This document shows, in pieces, positions 1 to 10,939 of a stretch of 64,000 nt of DNA (position 1 is its first letter; each line of letters begins with the position of its first letter). The notes below the pieces were generated by a model. That model ran no database searches. It saw only the letters and a list, made by a program, of their open reading frames with translations, and was not told the origin of the DNA. Source of the DNA: Marisa cornuarietis (taxonomy: Eukaryota > Mollusca > Gastropoda > Architaenioglossa > Ampullariidae); assembly GCA_004794655.1 (NCBI GenBank), contig SMMW01000020.1, forward strand, positions 785,001-849,000, in the 5' to 3' direction. A program made the translations under genes and the position numbers.

Positions 1-1509
1 CTGTATAACCTCTGTATTGATAAATCTTATTTTCCAACACACCTTAAACAAGCAAAAGTAATCCCTATACACAAATCAGGTGATACAGGTGACCCTTCAA
101 ACTATCGCCCAATCTCAATCCTATCACCTCTCTCAAAACCCCTTGAAAAACACATCCACAAGCACCTACAAGAACACCTTATAAGGCATGAGCTTCTCCA
201 CCCGAACCAATCTGGCTTTAGGCCCCGTCACTCTTGTCACACAGCACTAACATCCATGGTGGAACAATGGCTAAATAACATCAACGACAATCATTTTTCT
301 GCTGCCTTATTTGTTGACTTTGCCAAAGCCTTTGATGTTATAGATCACAATCTCCTCATCAGAAAACTTGAGTTATACAAACTAAGTACCGGGAGTACCA
401 AACTCCTTACCTCCTTTCTCGACAATCGAACTCAGAGAATCGCTGTAAACAACCAAATGTCTGATCCTCTTGAAGTTAAATTTGGTGTCCCTCAAGGTTC
501 AGTACTAGGACCTCTTCTTTTCTCCATATACATCAATGATCTTCCTCTCCACCTATCCCAATCATGTGACATGTTTGCAGACGACACCACAATACACGCC
601 CACCACCAACAGATTGAGCCACTTGCTTCCCTCATACAGCTGAGCGCTGACGAGCTTCAGACTTGGACTGAATCAAACCACATGTCACTCAACCCCCAGA
701 AAACTGAAGTCATGCTGCTCACAACAAGACAAAAAAGGCAAAACCTAGTCAACCCATTCCCAAGTATCCATATTGGCACTCAAGCAATAACGGAAGTTCA
801 GTCCCACAAACTTATAGGGGTTACCATCGACAACAACTTATCGTGGTCCCAAGACATCTCTGCTACAAGCAAAAACATTTCCAAGAAAGTCTACCAGCTG
901 TCAAGAATTAAGCATTTCCTAGACCCACACACAAGAAAACTTTTCTATACAACCCACATTCAGTCAATCATTGACTACGCCTCCACCCTCTGGGACTCCG
1001 CTAGTGGAGTTTCCATGAAACCTCTAGCAAGTGTCCAGAGGCGAGCAATAAAAGCCGTTCTACTCAAACCGACAATACAGCCGAGTGACTTCACCTCTCT
1101 GGGTGTCCTTCCCCTAACAAAAAGACTTAAATTTAATAAATGTATATTCATGTACAAAATACTGACCAGTAAACTGTCCCCCAGACTCGCTTTGTTGTTT
1201 TCTAGAAACACCTCTCAATTCCAGGATCCCTGTAAATATCTGCTTTTTTTGTTGTTGCTGTTGTTTCTTGCTTGTACTTTATTTTTCTTAACAATCACCT
1301 TGTACATACTCACCTTCCACTCTTCTTTGTTGTTTTATCTCGTTTATTACCAATTGTTTTTGCATTCTTTTAATTATTTGTTTATTCTTTCCCCGAACGG
1401 GCGAGGGCTAAATGAAAAAAAGCATCTTCTCGCTTATTTACCTCTCATTAATAAAGAATTGTCATTGTCATTGTCCCTGGGAAGTGACCTGCTGGTTGGT
1501 GACCGTTAA
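1..1509 (+). mobile_element. Non-LTR retrotransposon (jockey/CR1-like) reverse transcriptase, 5' end cut by window
   Basis: The frame is open from base 1 to the stop at 1507-1509, so the element begins outside the window. The product is the reverse transcriptase of an autonomous LINE, which copies its own RNA at the insertion site. Visible RT blocks in order are N-Y-R-P-I-S near 100-115, the G-F-R-P block near 220, motif A F-V-D-F-A-K-A-F-D near 311-340, the G-V-P-Q-G-S-V-L-G-P block near 484-513, and motif C F-A-D-D at 574-585. Catalytic aspartates are intact and no frameshift is visible, so this copy may be young. The last stretch after about 1225 is hydrophobic and low complexity and is probably 3' UTR read in frame. 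The 3' end carries an AATAAA-like sequence and a short ATTGTC tail at about 1458-1475. Exact clade is uncertain. Confidence 0.9.
1458..1475 (+). repeat. Short ATTGTC tandem tail of the LINE
   Basis: Three tandem copies of a 6-bp ATTGTC unit follow an ATAAAG sequence at the 3' end of the retrotransposon. CR1-like elements commonly end in a short microsatellite rather than poly(A), so this probably marks the 3' terminus. Confidence 0.6.
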
Positions 1510-2240
1510 TTGTATCATCTACCTATCCTTCTTCTAGAATTTTCTAAACCACTTGATTACTCATTAACATGTGCGACTCGGCCTACCCGCACCGTGTTGA
1601 CATATTCCTTCCCTTGCATGCCATGTCTGCTGTCCCCGACACTGATTAACTGATTAACTAATTGATTAATTATTTGTATGGCAGATCAGGTAGTGAGTAA
1701 AGGCGGCATCACTACAAAACAAAATTTTATTTGGCGGAACAAGGGAAGGGTGAAAGCGTGCGCCAACCTCCTGGTGCAGACAGACTCCGCCCATTGTTTC
1801 ATCCGCTGTCGTCTCTGTTATTATTCACTCTAGTCTCCCCTGTTGCTGCTATTGGTTGTCATTATTTACATTACCTTCCTGATTTCTGCTTGTGCCTCTC
1901 ATTTGTGAAAGTGATAGCGGGAGTGGTGGAACTGATAGAGGTGGTAGTTAAAGTGATAGTGGTGATGATGAAGGAGACAGGGGTTGTGATGAAAGTGATG
2001 ATGGCGATAAGTAGCAAGAAGGACTCAAGTATCATTGAGGTCTTTTAGTGTCTTATGTGACAGCAAGAGGTCAGTGCCTCAAAGAGAAGGTATCGCTGGA
2101 TTTCCGACAAAGGAATTTCTTTACATAATACATGACGAATATGCGGAATAAGTCCACCTCTTCTATCACATATATTACCTCTGTCATGTGAGTGAGTTAT
2201 TTTCATGCGATTATTACTATTAGTCTTTTCTGGTACAGCA
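1510..2240. other. Intergenic, nothing recognised
   Basis: AT-rich sequence with small TTAACTGATTAA-type repetitions near 1645-1675 and a GTGATGATG-rich purine stretch near 1905-2010. Short open frames here are low complexity and are not supported as genes. Confidence 0.5.
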
Positions 2241-3480
2241 TAACAATGGATTCAAGAGTTCAACCTCTAAGGAGAGGATCACGCATCAACGAGGCCCAGA
2301 CGAGAACATATTCAGGCGTGAATATCAAACTGATGACAACCTCGTCTTAACCAGCCTCAAGTTCAGAGAGAAGCACCGCACACCCAATCCTCGAGCTCGC
2401 CTTGACCTGGACAAACTCAGGGACCTAACTGCAGTGAAGTGTTTCAGGCCCAAGCTGGAGGCAGGTTCCCCACCATAATATGTGATTGATAGTGACATGG
2501 AAACACGCTATTGAAACCTCAGAGATGCTCCTGCCCACGTTCGAAAAGGTACCAGGGCGCCCAAAGAACAGAAAACACCCTACAATACGAAGAAGGGACC
2601 TGGAGAGTGAGGTAAAGACCAACCCAGAAGCTGCTGCTGAGTATCGGAAGGTTAACAGGTCAACAGATTAACAGGTCAGAATCTGATACAAGAAAAAGGA
2701 TGAAGGCAGCCAGGAAAGCTTGGATTGAGAAGAGATGTTGTAAGATCTATGAAGGGATGCCTTGGGCCGATAACAGTAAGACCTTTACTTAATCAAGATA
2801 TTCACAAACGGCGGTCAGCAAAAAATAAATAAATAAATAAATAAAACTCTGTCATCGAAGACAGCGCTGGTCAACTACTTACGAAAGACTAAAAGTCCAT
2901 GAACCGAATATTGCACTGACCTATACAGCTTCCCGCTGAGGACAGACCCACACAACCTCTAAGGCGACCAGGTTACGAAGACGATCCTGTAGACCTACAA
3001 GTCCTACATGAAGAAGTCGCGCTAGCTATTCGTAGCCTGAAGGGTGGGAGGTAGTCTCCAGGGGCTGACATCATCTCAGCAAAGTTGTGCAAATGTTAGG
3101 CGAACAGATACCAAAGGTACTAACAACAATAGGTCGCAGAATCTAGAAAACCAAACAATGGCCTAAATGATGCAATCATTGGTCCCAAACATCCTGAAGA
3201 ACGGAAACAACACGAAATGCAAGAACTGTCGAACCATAAGGTTAATTAGTCATTCGAGCAAAGTTAGGCCTAAGGATGATGCAGAACCGCCTGATTGCGC
3301 TGAATGAATATCTGCTGGAAAAAGATTAGCCCAGATGAACAAATCATCAACAGGCGTATCCTGGTCGAAAAATTAGGTAAGGACCCCTTACATAACTTCA
3401 TCGACTTCCAGAAAGCTTTCGATAGAGTGTGGCACGATGGGATACGGTACTTGTGGCATATTTTCCTCAAATTTCACCTT
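2240..3480 (+). pseudogene. Decayed LINE reverse transcriptase relic
   Basis: Around 3361-3440 the plus strand encodes H-N-F-I-D-F-Q-K-A-F-D-R-V-W-H-D-G, which is motif A of RTE/BovB-like reverse transcriptases. Immediately upstream, other frames give N-C-R-T-I-R-L-I-S-H-S-S-K (about 3216-3265), the usual block before it. Further upstream, 2486-2671 looks like the linker before the RT domain. The frame changes several times and stops interrupt it, and the downstream catalytic F-A-D-D block is absent, so this is a dead 5' and 3' truncated copy. The left boundary is approximate. Confidence 0.7.
2825..2844. repeat. (AATA)n microsatellite
   Basis: About five AAAT/AATA units within the LINE relic. 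Confidence 0.7.
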
Positions 3481-3499
3481 TTTCTTGACGGTAATTTTC

Positions 3500-3830
3500 T
3501 TAATTGATAATGTAATACCTCACAAAGTTGTAAAAATGTGCGATTGTAAATAGTGGGGATGTTTACTTACGTTTGTGTAAAATTGTGGCTATACCTGCTT
3601 TTCTACTCTGAGTTTTACTGAAAGGCGAAGGTATACAAGCCTGACGTCATGCAAGCGGAGTGAGTCACGTGACATGACGTCGTGCTTACAGTTCACAGCA
3701 GTGGGTCGCTCCGTTGTGCGACTGTGACCTTGTACTGCTGAAATGTTTATCAAAGTGTTTCATGATGTTAGCTGTTACTCTTCCTTTTTTGTATCAGGTT
3801 AAGCAAAGCCCAAACAGTGCGATGTGTAGG
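3500..3830. other. Intergenic, nothing recognised
   Basis: No domain, RNA gene or repeat recognised between the LINE relic and the CACAGTG repeat. Confidence 0.5.
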
Positions 3831-3833
3831 ATC

Positions 3834-4012
3834 ATGGAATGCCTCTCACAATGTCATGTCTCACAGTGCCATCTCACAATGTCATGTCTCACAGTGCCAT
3901 CTCACAGTGTCATGTCTCACAGTGCGATATCTGACATCATGGAATGCCTCTCACAGTGTCATGACTCACAGTGCAATCTGACAATTTCATGGCTCACAGT
4001 GCCATGGCTCAC
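3834..4012. repeat. Degenerate minisatellite, CTCACAGTGxCATG-type units
   Basis: Alternating TCTCACAGTGCCA and TCTCACAATGTCATG blocks repeat about ten times. A longer unit containing ATCATGGAATGCC recurs at about 3831 and 3935. The open frames on both strands here come from the repeat. Confidence 0.75.
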
Positions 4013-4104
4013 TCCATGCGGTGTCTCGACTCTCGACAGAACTGCGCCGTGACCTCCCACCAGAACAGAGAACCGTGAAAACGCAGCCTTGTCGATGCAA
4101 GAAA

Positions 4105-4183
4105 TAACATTATAGTGTTGTAAAATAACATTATAGTGTTGTAAAATAACATTATAGTGTTGTAAAATAACATTATAGTGTAG
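4105..4183. repeat. 21-bp tandem repeat, about 4 copies
   Basis: The unit AACATTATAGTGTTGTAAAAT is repeated almost perfectly about 3.7 times. Because 21 is a multiple of three, it yields a repetitive open frame on the minus strand that is not a gene. Confidence 0.9.
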
Positions 4184-4189
4184 AGAAAG

Positions 4190-5417
4190 TGCTATTTTTA
4201 GATCCTCCTTCGTCCACAAACAAAACTGAACAGACGCTGATGTGCTGATGTTCTCGCACTCTCAATGTGACGGCGGTGTATCGCCATTAGGACACCAGGC
4301 GGCGGAGACTTTCTTACTTGTTCACACACTTCTTTCTCTCTCTCTCTCTCTGTCTTGCTCTCTTCTCGACCTCGAGTTCTCGCGTTTCTTCATCCTCTAA
4401 AATAATTATCGAGTATGCTGATTATCCGCGAAGCAGTCATCTACTACAGGAAACTTTTGAAAGGCAGCCGGTAAAAAATGAAGACAAATGACATTTGGTC
4501 TGGACTGTCCGAAACTTGTATCAGCCTTTGCTGATTTTCGTTGTTTAGTGGCTATCATTCTGATAATATAATTCTCTTTTTTAATCATTTATTCTAGGCC
4601 GAGGGCATGGTCTTGGCCTCAACTCTGAAATCCCAGGTGAAAACTGCGATGTTCAGAGGATTATAACGTAAACGGAGCAGAAACTGTTTCGTAGGTTGTC
4701 GCCCTGTCCTGTAAGACATTAAAACCGCTTTTAGTGTCCTGCAATATATACTGAAACCGTTCTTTTGAAACTAAGTTCACACTCGGTTAAGCTTTAAATG
4801 ATGGCAGTGTCTAGCACGTGAACTGTTAAATTTTTGTAAACTGTCTAGCCAGAGTGAGGAACGGCGATGCAGCTTCTCTCCCGTTGTGAAAGTTCTCTCC
4901 CTTATTAAGGCCTTGGCTTCTTCCGTCTCTCAAGATGGCCCGTCTCTTGTCCTAACTCTCTTATCCTAACTCTCATTATGTGCAATTGCCCCGCCCTACC
5001 CCTCCCCCCAGGCACACAGCTTGCCTCACTAGAAGTCAAGTCGCCCACTTGCAGGCCGGTGTGAGGCCCGTGGTGAGCTCCGCCAGTCTCCGCCGTGTCG
5101 ACCTTCTCTAGGGTCTCTGTCAGTACGGCGCGTGGAAGGTCCGTGATGGCCACGCCTACTCAATCACTCGACGCGCGCGAGACTGCCTCAGGCTCTGTGG
5201 TTGACTTCTGGCATCATCGAGGCGTGTCGAGGGCCAGTGAGCGATGATGACATAACGCGCCTCACACTGCACTGCGCGAGCGACGTGTGCGACTGTCACC
5301 TCGCCAGAGTATTGCACAGACAGGCCTGATAATTCACGTGCACTGAGAGCCTTCAACACCGTTTTCCTGTGTGAAAAACCAATGTGTCCCAGGAGATAGC
5401 AAACTTAACGCACTGTC

Positions 5418-5419
<2 letters not shown>
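4190..5419. other. Intergenic with a CT run; nothing recognised
   Basis: A short (TC)n run lies at about 4331-4351. The stretch 4900-5350 is GC-richer than its surroundings but shows no recognisable domain on either strand. Confidence 0.5.

Positions 5420-5481
<62 letters not shown>
5420..5481. repeat. (GT)n microsatellite, 31 units
   Basis: An uninterrupted GT run of about 62 bp. Confidence 0.98.
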
Positions 5482-5482
<1 letters not shown>

Positions 5483-6003
5483 AAGACATGCCATTGCCTG
5501 GGATAATCCTGGCTCCCTAGACCTAATAGCAAGCCGTCTTCTATGTCAATAATAAGTGTCCGGAAAACCTTAGAAAATCGTTTACTTGTGTAAATAATTT
5601 GAGTGTCACGAGAGAGCCCCAGCATACTATTGTGTAGATGATAATCAGTGTCCGGAGAGAAAGTGGCCTATTGTCCACTTTGTGAACTATTTGCTTTCCC
5701 AGGTACTTACAATGTCAAAGTAGTCTCTTAATCTCTCTGACGTTGGAGAATGAGATGTCAGAGGTCATGTTTTGTGAAGTATTGTTTTGTGTGGTGTCAG
5801 AAATTGCGCCATTTTTTTTTGTGAAGGCAACGAGAATCTCTCTTTTGTCATCTTTCCTTCCCCCAAATCTCGATTTTGCAATCAAGGTTGAGTCAGGAGG
5901 GAAGGGAACTGTGCACCATACGGCTATAAAAGTCGCTCCCTCTGGCCTCAGATACTGTGGTCGACGGGTACATTTAGCACCTTTTAGCTATTAACATCGT
6001 CGT
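5482..6003. other. Intergenic, 3' side of receptor 1
   Basis: No feature recognised. A CTATAAAAGTCGC sequence at about 5924-5936 resembles a TATA box, but no gene follows it on the plus strand. Confidence 0.4.
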
Positions 6004-6009
6004 TTTATT
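6004..6009 (-). terminator. Candidate polyadenylation signal of receptor 1
   Basis: AATAAA on the minus strand, about 145 bp past the stop codon of receptor 1. Position and orientation fit a 3' UTR end, but there is no transcript evidence. Confidence 0.45.
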
Positions 6010-6154
6010 GCTAATATATATGCATCAGCATACAGTCAAATTACAGGTGAAATATCACAAATTATGGGCGAAAGAACGGCGGGCTGTAACACCTGAGCAA
6101 TCAACTTTCTAGTGGAGTCCTTTGTAGCGATGGGAAGATTTCGGATGTGCCAGC

Positions 6155-7297
6155 TTAAAATTCTTCTTTAAAATCTGTATCAGTAGGTTTAGCTGGTTGC
6201 TGTCTGCAGGATGTCCCTGTAGCGGACATGGGATGTGTAACAGTAGAGCGAGTCTTACACCGACACAAGACATGGCGAGCTCTCGCTCGAAACCGCGATC
6301 CTGTCAAACAGTACAGGTAAAAGTTGACAGAATGGTGTGAACACCACAGGAAGGTACATACGCACCATGCGAGACCAACTACTTCAAACACGTCGATATC
6401 CGAGAACAGAATATCAGTAATAAGCATAGTAGTACCCTCCACTACATAATAAGGAAAGGTCATCAGGAAGAAGGTCAGTGAGGTCGTGATTAGGGTCACG
6501 GTCATGGACATGGCTTTGTGCTCACGAACTTTGATTTGTTGTTGGCTCCCGACAGCCAGGCGAAGCCGAGCCTCTCTCGTCGATCTTCTGACGTGTCTGA
6601 TCAAGATGACGTTATCGACGAGGAGAATGATGAAAGGCAGGAATGAGGATGTGACAGTGTCCAGTCCAAACCAGATGTTGTAGACAGCGACCGACAACTC
6701 GTTCTCATAATTAAAAGTGCAAGAAGTCATCACCGTACTATTCTTGAACTTCATGGTCACTACACTTGGAAAAACCAAGAACAATCCATTCATTGCTACA
6801 GAAAATATTATGAGAACGATAATAACGAGGAAATTATGACTATTCAAGAACAAGCTGTTGGTCTTATGGTGCCACACAACAAAGAGAGTTCGTTGTGTCA
6901 CCATGATGACCAGTAGCCATGTGGACATTGTGCTCGAACTATAACCTATCCAAAAAAACAGTTTACACACAATGTCATGAATTCCTTTGATGTCGAAGTC
7001 GAAGTGCATTTTGATCCACTTGGGGACGAAGTTGAAGTAAATACCAATTAAATCTGTCACCGCTAGAGTCATGAAGAACACAGACATGCTGGACCTCGCA
7101 CAGTTCTTTTCATAGAAGACAAGAAAGACTGCGACATTGCCGAACGTGCCCAGAGCAACACTTACTGGACTTATTTTCCAAACAACCAAACCTGCTTGAT
7201 ACAGCGGATGTGACGTCACGTCAACGGGTGAGGGGCTGGGGTGTACTACAGGCTGACTCTCTGTCGTGTTGTCAAGCATGGCGTGCAGCTCTTTCAT
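6155..7297 (-). CDS. Rhodopsin-class GPCR, cluster copy 1 (orphan)
   Basis: A single-exon 380-residue seven-transmembrane receptor, expected in the plasma membrane and coupled to G proteins. The N terminus carries an N-T-T glycosylation site at residues 10-12. Class A landmarks are present: G-N in TM1 (53-54), L-A-V-T-D in TM2 (D82), C111 at the top of TM3 pairing with C193 in the second extracellular loop, F-P-Y-Y in TM6 (281-284) and N-F-Y-L-Y in TM7 (325-329). T-Q-R (134-136) stands where DRY is usual. A C-R-C pair (345-347) suggests palmitoylation, and the protein ends K-E-E-F. An alternative start is M7, because the upstream ATG falls where copies 3 and 4 have ATC in their 5' leader. The family resembles gastropod orphan, putatively chemosensory or peptide receptors; the ligand is unknown. 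The frame is intact and probably functional. Confidence 0.93.
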   Translation of the reverse strand: MKELHAMLDNTTESQPVVHPSPSPVDVTSHPLYQAGLVVWKISPVSVALGTFGNVAVFLVFYEKNCARSSMSVFFMTLAVTDLIGIYFNFVPKWIKMHFDFDIKGIHDIVCKLFFWIGYSSSTMSTWLLVIMVTQRTLFVVWHHKTNSLFLNSHNFLVIIVLIIFSVAMNGLFLVFPSVVTMKFKNSTVMTSCTFNYENELSVAVYNIWFGLDTVTSSFLPFIILLVDNVILIRHVRRSTREARLRLAVGSQQQIKVREHKAMSMTVTLITTSLTFFLMTFPYYVVEGTTMLITDILFSDIDVFEVVGLAWCVCTFLWCSHHSVNFYLYCLTGSRFRARARHVLCRCKTRSTVTHPMSATGTSCRQQPAKPTDTDFKEEF

Positions 7298-7345
7298 GTT
7301 GTTATCTAGCAGTGCCAGGTCAGAAGAGGCTGAGGAATTAAAGAT

Positions 7346-7358
7346 TGTCGTTGTCTGA
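7346..7358 (-). promoter_or_regulatory. Conserved leader motif upstream of receptor 1
   Basis: On the coding strand this reads TCAGACAACGACA, about 50 bp before the ATG. The same 13 bases occur upstream of receptors 5 and 6, and a close variant (TAGATAACGACA) upstream of receptors 3 and 4. Function is unknown; it may be shared 5' UTR or simply common ancestry. Confidence 0.5.
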
Positions 7359-7398
7359 AACGCTTTCGTTATCAGTCCCCGAGAGGTCCACTCGTCTC

Positions 7399-7407
7399 CT
7401 ATATACA
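7399..7407 (-). promoter_or_regulatory. TATA-like box of receptor 1
   Basis: TGTATATAG on the coding strand, about 100 bp upstream of the start codon, followed by GAGACGAG. This resembles TATATAAGCCACGAG upstream of receptors 5 and 6. It is a sequence-based inference. Confidence 0.45.
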
Positions 7408-7483
7408 GCGAGGGCTGCCGTCTGCATCAAGTGTTTTGTCATGTCATTACGATCACACAAAAAATTTTTTACCAACACCCTTA

Positions 7484-7743
7484 AACACACACGCACACAC
7501 TCACACCCACACACACACACATATATATATATACAGGTATGCATGAACACACACACATATATATATATATATATTTACAGCTATACATGAACACACACTC
7601 ACACATAGATATATACAGAGCTATATATGAATACACATATAAATATATATATATATATTTACAGCATGACATGAACACACACACACGCGCGCGCAGAATA
7701 TTGTCATTAGTATTGTCAATATATCGACATAGTTCAGCAGATG

Positions 7744-7774
<31 letters not shown>

Positions 7775-7775
7775 T
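7484..7775. repeat. Compound CA/TA/CG microsatellite field upstream of receptor 1
   Basis: Runs of ACAC, ATAT and GCGC alternate, with a pure (CA)n run at about 7746-7774. Within it, an imperfect unit of ACAGCTATACATGAACACACAC recurs about four times (7527-7680). Open frames on both strands here are repeat artefacts. Confidence 0.9.
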
Positions 7776-9265
7776 CAGGTGAGATGCTGCTCCAATGTTT
7801 CACGATTATTTTGCGATGATAAAAACGGACCAGTAATTTTGCTGTTACAAAATCAGTTATTAACTCGCAAACTCACAAAGACAAAAAAGTTTAGTACTTG
7901 TTCCTTTCACTTACACATACAAAGCCTGCCGGCACTGGAGTTGCCTGTTTTTAATTAATGTCTATCTTTTAAAAAAATCTTCATTAGTGACACAGACATC
8001 GGGGACAGTTTCTTTTGATTTTCTCTGTCTGAAGACATGCAGGAGTGGAACATACCTGTAGCTTTATTTCCAGTGGAAGATTCTCCAGGAGGCGTAGCTC
8101 TTCGTTGTTCAATGCAGTGATTATTATCGGTTGTCGTCAAAGGTGTTTTTATTTCTTTGTTTTTGCTTTCTTTGTCTTTGGTATTTTGATAAAACCCGTT
8201 GGATGGGAGAGAATGTGGAGGCCATTGTTTTTACAGGCGACTGCCGTGAAAGATTTTATTCTCGTACAGTTGGGGGCTGAGTGGAGAGGGGGGAGGTGGA
8301 ATGGAAGCAGGGAAAGCAGTGACCTCTGCCCTCTTAGTTCACGTGCACGTCCTTGTGTGCACACACGTGTAGCAGGTACGAGAAGCAGACTGAGCCCCTC
8401 ATCACACTGAGCCCTGACTCTCACGGACATTCACTTTATGCTTCAAACACACAAACACGGGGTTGATCATGAAAGAACAGGGCCATGGAGCTCGTTGTAA
8501 AAGCACCTTCACAGTCCTTATGTCCACCTGATACACCGCCATTTGTAACATACAACAAATGTTTGCTGATCATTCAAACTCTCGTAATTGTTCTATTAGA
8601 TTGTACAATACAAGAACTGTTTGTTGATACTTTATTCAAACTCAAGTCATTGTTCTATTATAATTCGCCGCATTATTTTGATTATAGGAAGTGAAGACAT
8701 CGAAGTAATAAATAAAATCATGATATTATCCGGGAACATCAACTCGTGTTGTATAATGGCAAACAACCACCGGAATTTAATTTAATGGCCAGTGTTATCT
8801 GATAAGACAGGTAACTAATAGTCAGTTTTATCTACCATCAATAACTATAAGTCACTAGTATCAAATATCAGTAATGGGTGGTTGGTATTTTCATTCATAA
8901 ATAACCACTGGGCTTATTATCTGTTGGGAAACATCTGAAAAAAATAGTTCCTTTCCTACACAAGGTGAACTTTTATATCTGCTTTAATTCGACTCATTGG
9001 AGAGGCTGCAAGTTGAACGATTACTTGATTCATAACACTTCTTCCGTCTAACATTTATACTTTCCAGGAACTGAATTTGTTGGTTGGGTTACTAGAGGTT
9101 TAATATATAATATTTAATATTTAATATATAATTGTACTAGTGAAAGATATTCATTAACAAATAAGTTTACAGACGCTATTGTGGACTATCCAGATCTGTT
9201 GGGAAACTCGAGGGCATTTCCTTTCCTTCGGACCCACCCAGGGGCGCTTGTCGTCGTGAGGGTCT
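7776..9265. other. Intergenic, nothing recognised
   Basis: AT-rich with no convincing domain on either strand. Some mild TTTAATATATAATATTTAATAT repetition is seen at about 9098-9130. Confidence 0.45.
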
Positions 9266-9266
9266 T

Positions 9267-9332
<66 letters not shown>
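9266..9332. repeat. (TC)n-(AC)n compound microsatellite
   Basis: A TC run of about 16 bp leads directly into an AC run of about 50 bp. Confidence 0.97.
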
Positions 9333-9335
<3 letters not shown>

Positions 9336-10184
9336 GATGTATCTGAAAGTGTAAAAATATTTATCTCACACATACACGAGATTGTTTTATTTATGACTCT
9401 CTGCAACAGGTTCTGGAAAAGATGGTGTAACTGTTACATATTTTGTCAATTATTGCAGGTGTAAAATCATTAACAACAATTTTTGTTGCTTCGTCTTGTA
9501 ATTGACGCAAATACTATTTCAATATCTCAGCATCTAGTCGATGAAATCTTCACAACATAGGCTTTGTGAACTTCCGTGCGTCTGAACTGCACTGGCTAAT
9601 AATCTAATCATTGAGATTTTCCCCTAAAACTTACAAAATCAATTTCTCACGAGCACAGAAATGACTGACATCCCACATGAAGCTAGAGAATGTTAGAATG
9701 AAAATGGATTTTTTTTCCTGAGTATTTGGATTTTGTTTCTTTTTTGCCGATAAATTCTACATCTGACTTTTTCCAGTGATGGTCATCGGCAGACCAGATA
9801 GTTCCATCATGTGATGTTGGATTATATGAACATGTCCTCTCAACTTTACTGAGCAGTTATAAGAACAATATCATTCTACAGCACATGTCCCTGCCAGGAG
9901 CAACCGCAATGTTCAAGAAGTCAGCAACCGGCAGTTCTAGCCATTCTGCTTTCAGATTCTCAAAAATGAATCCTAGATGATAATTTCGTATTGTAAATTG
10001 TCTTTGTTGCATCCAAACCGTTTGGTTACATGACCATCTGTCTAGGTGAGGGTTATTTTAAGGTATCGGGGCATGTGCAACTGATTTTCCTGTTTAAAAA
10101 TAGCGCAAGAACAACACCGAGAGATATTTGAACATTTGTTCCCCCAAGGATTGCTGTTTGAGAAATACTGAATTTACAACGCAA
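9333..10184. other. Intergenic, nothing recognised
   Basis: No coding region or repeat was recognised. Confidence 0.45.
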
Positions 10185-10297
<113 letters not shown>

Positions 10298-10740
10298 CTC
10301 AGTAGTCTAGTGGGAAGGCACTAATTAGATGTGCGATAAATGTAAGTACACAGCAGGGGACAGCACTTAGGGGAACTAGCGGAAAGCTGAGGAAAGATCA
10401 GTTTATGATATTTAATAAGTCACCTCTCACAGCCAATAATGTTTCATATTTACGATAGTTTGGCACATGACAAGAAACACGATGCAGGTAGCCATGCTGG
10501 TTTGTGTTCACTCAGTACCGCCATCATGTTGAAGGGCAAAATTATTGTCAAGCCTTTGTCTCTGTATTTATCAGATACTGTCACAGCCTTTGACAATGTA
10601 TTTATTACAGGCACGTGGACATGTCTTCAGACACAAACTATACAGGCACATTCTATACAAGCACAGTATTCTTCATCGCTGAACAATCTTTGGTACAGGG
10701 AATGTAAAACACAATTCAGCCCATATTCTCCCCAGAATGT
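10298..10740. other. Intergenic, probably part of the flanking LINE relic
   Basis: No domain was recognised. Read on the minus strand, the right part (about 10,690-10,740) continues from the reverse transcriptase fragment and may be its decayed 3' portion. Confidence 0.35.
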
Positions 10741-10744
10741 TTTG

Positions 10745-10935
10745 GGAAATGTTGAACTTGCGCATCACATGCCATAGCCCCTCGTGCCAGACTCTGTCAA
10801 TGAAGTTGTGGTAGAGGTTCCACTGATGCTGAAGATGCTTTTCTATAACGATGCGACAGTTGAAGATCTGCTCAACTGTACTTCTACAGCCAGCCTCTTC
10901 TTCTGCTGGCAGCTCCTCTGCCAGGGTGTTGATGT
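10745..10935 (-). pseudogene. RTE-like LINE reverse transcriptase fragment
   Basis: The minus strand encodes S-T-V-E-Q-I-F-N-C-R, then H-L-Q-H-Q and L-Y-H-N-F-I, then D-R-V-W-H-E-G-L-W-H-V-M-R-K-F-N-I. This is the RT segment around motif A. Compared with the usual Y-H-N-F-I-D-F-K-K-A-F-D-R-V-W-H, a few residues including one catalytic aspartate are missing through a small in-frame deletion. The HEGLWHVMRKFNI block also occurs in the LINE copy ending near 24,650, so both come from one family. Confidence 0.8.
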
Positions 10936-10939
10936 GGCC

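Noticed and set aside
5924..5936. TATA-like CTATAAAAGTCGC on the plus strand
   Set aside because: No plus-strand gene follows; downstream is the 3' region of minus-strand receptor 1.
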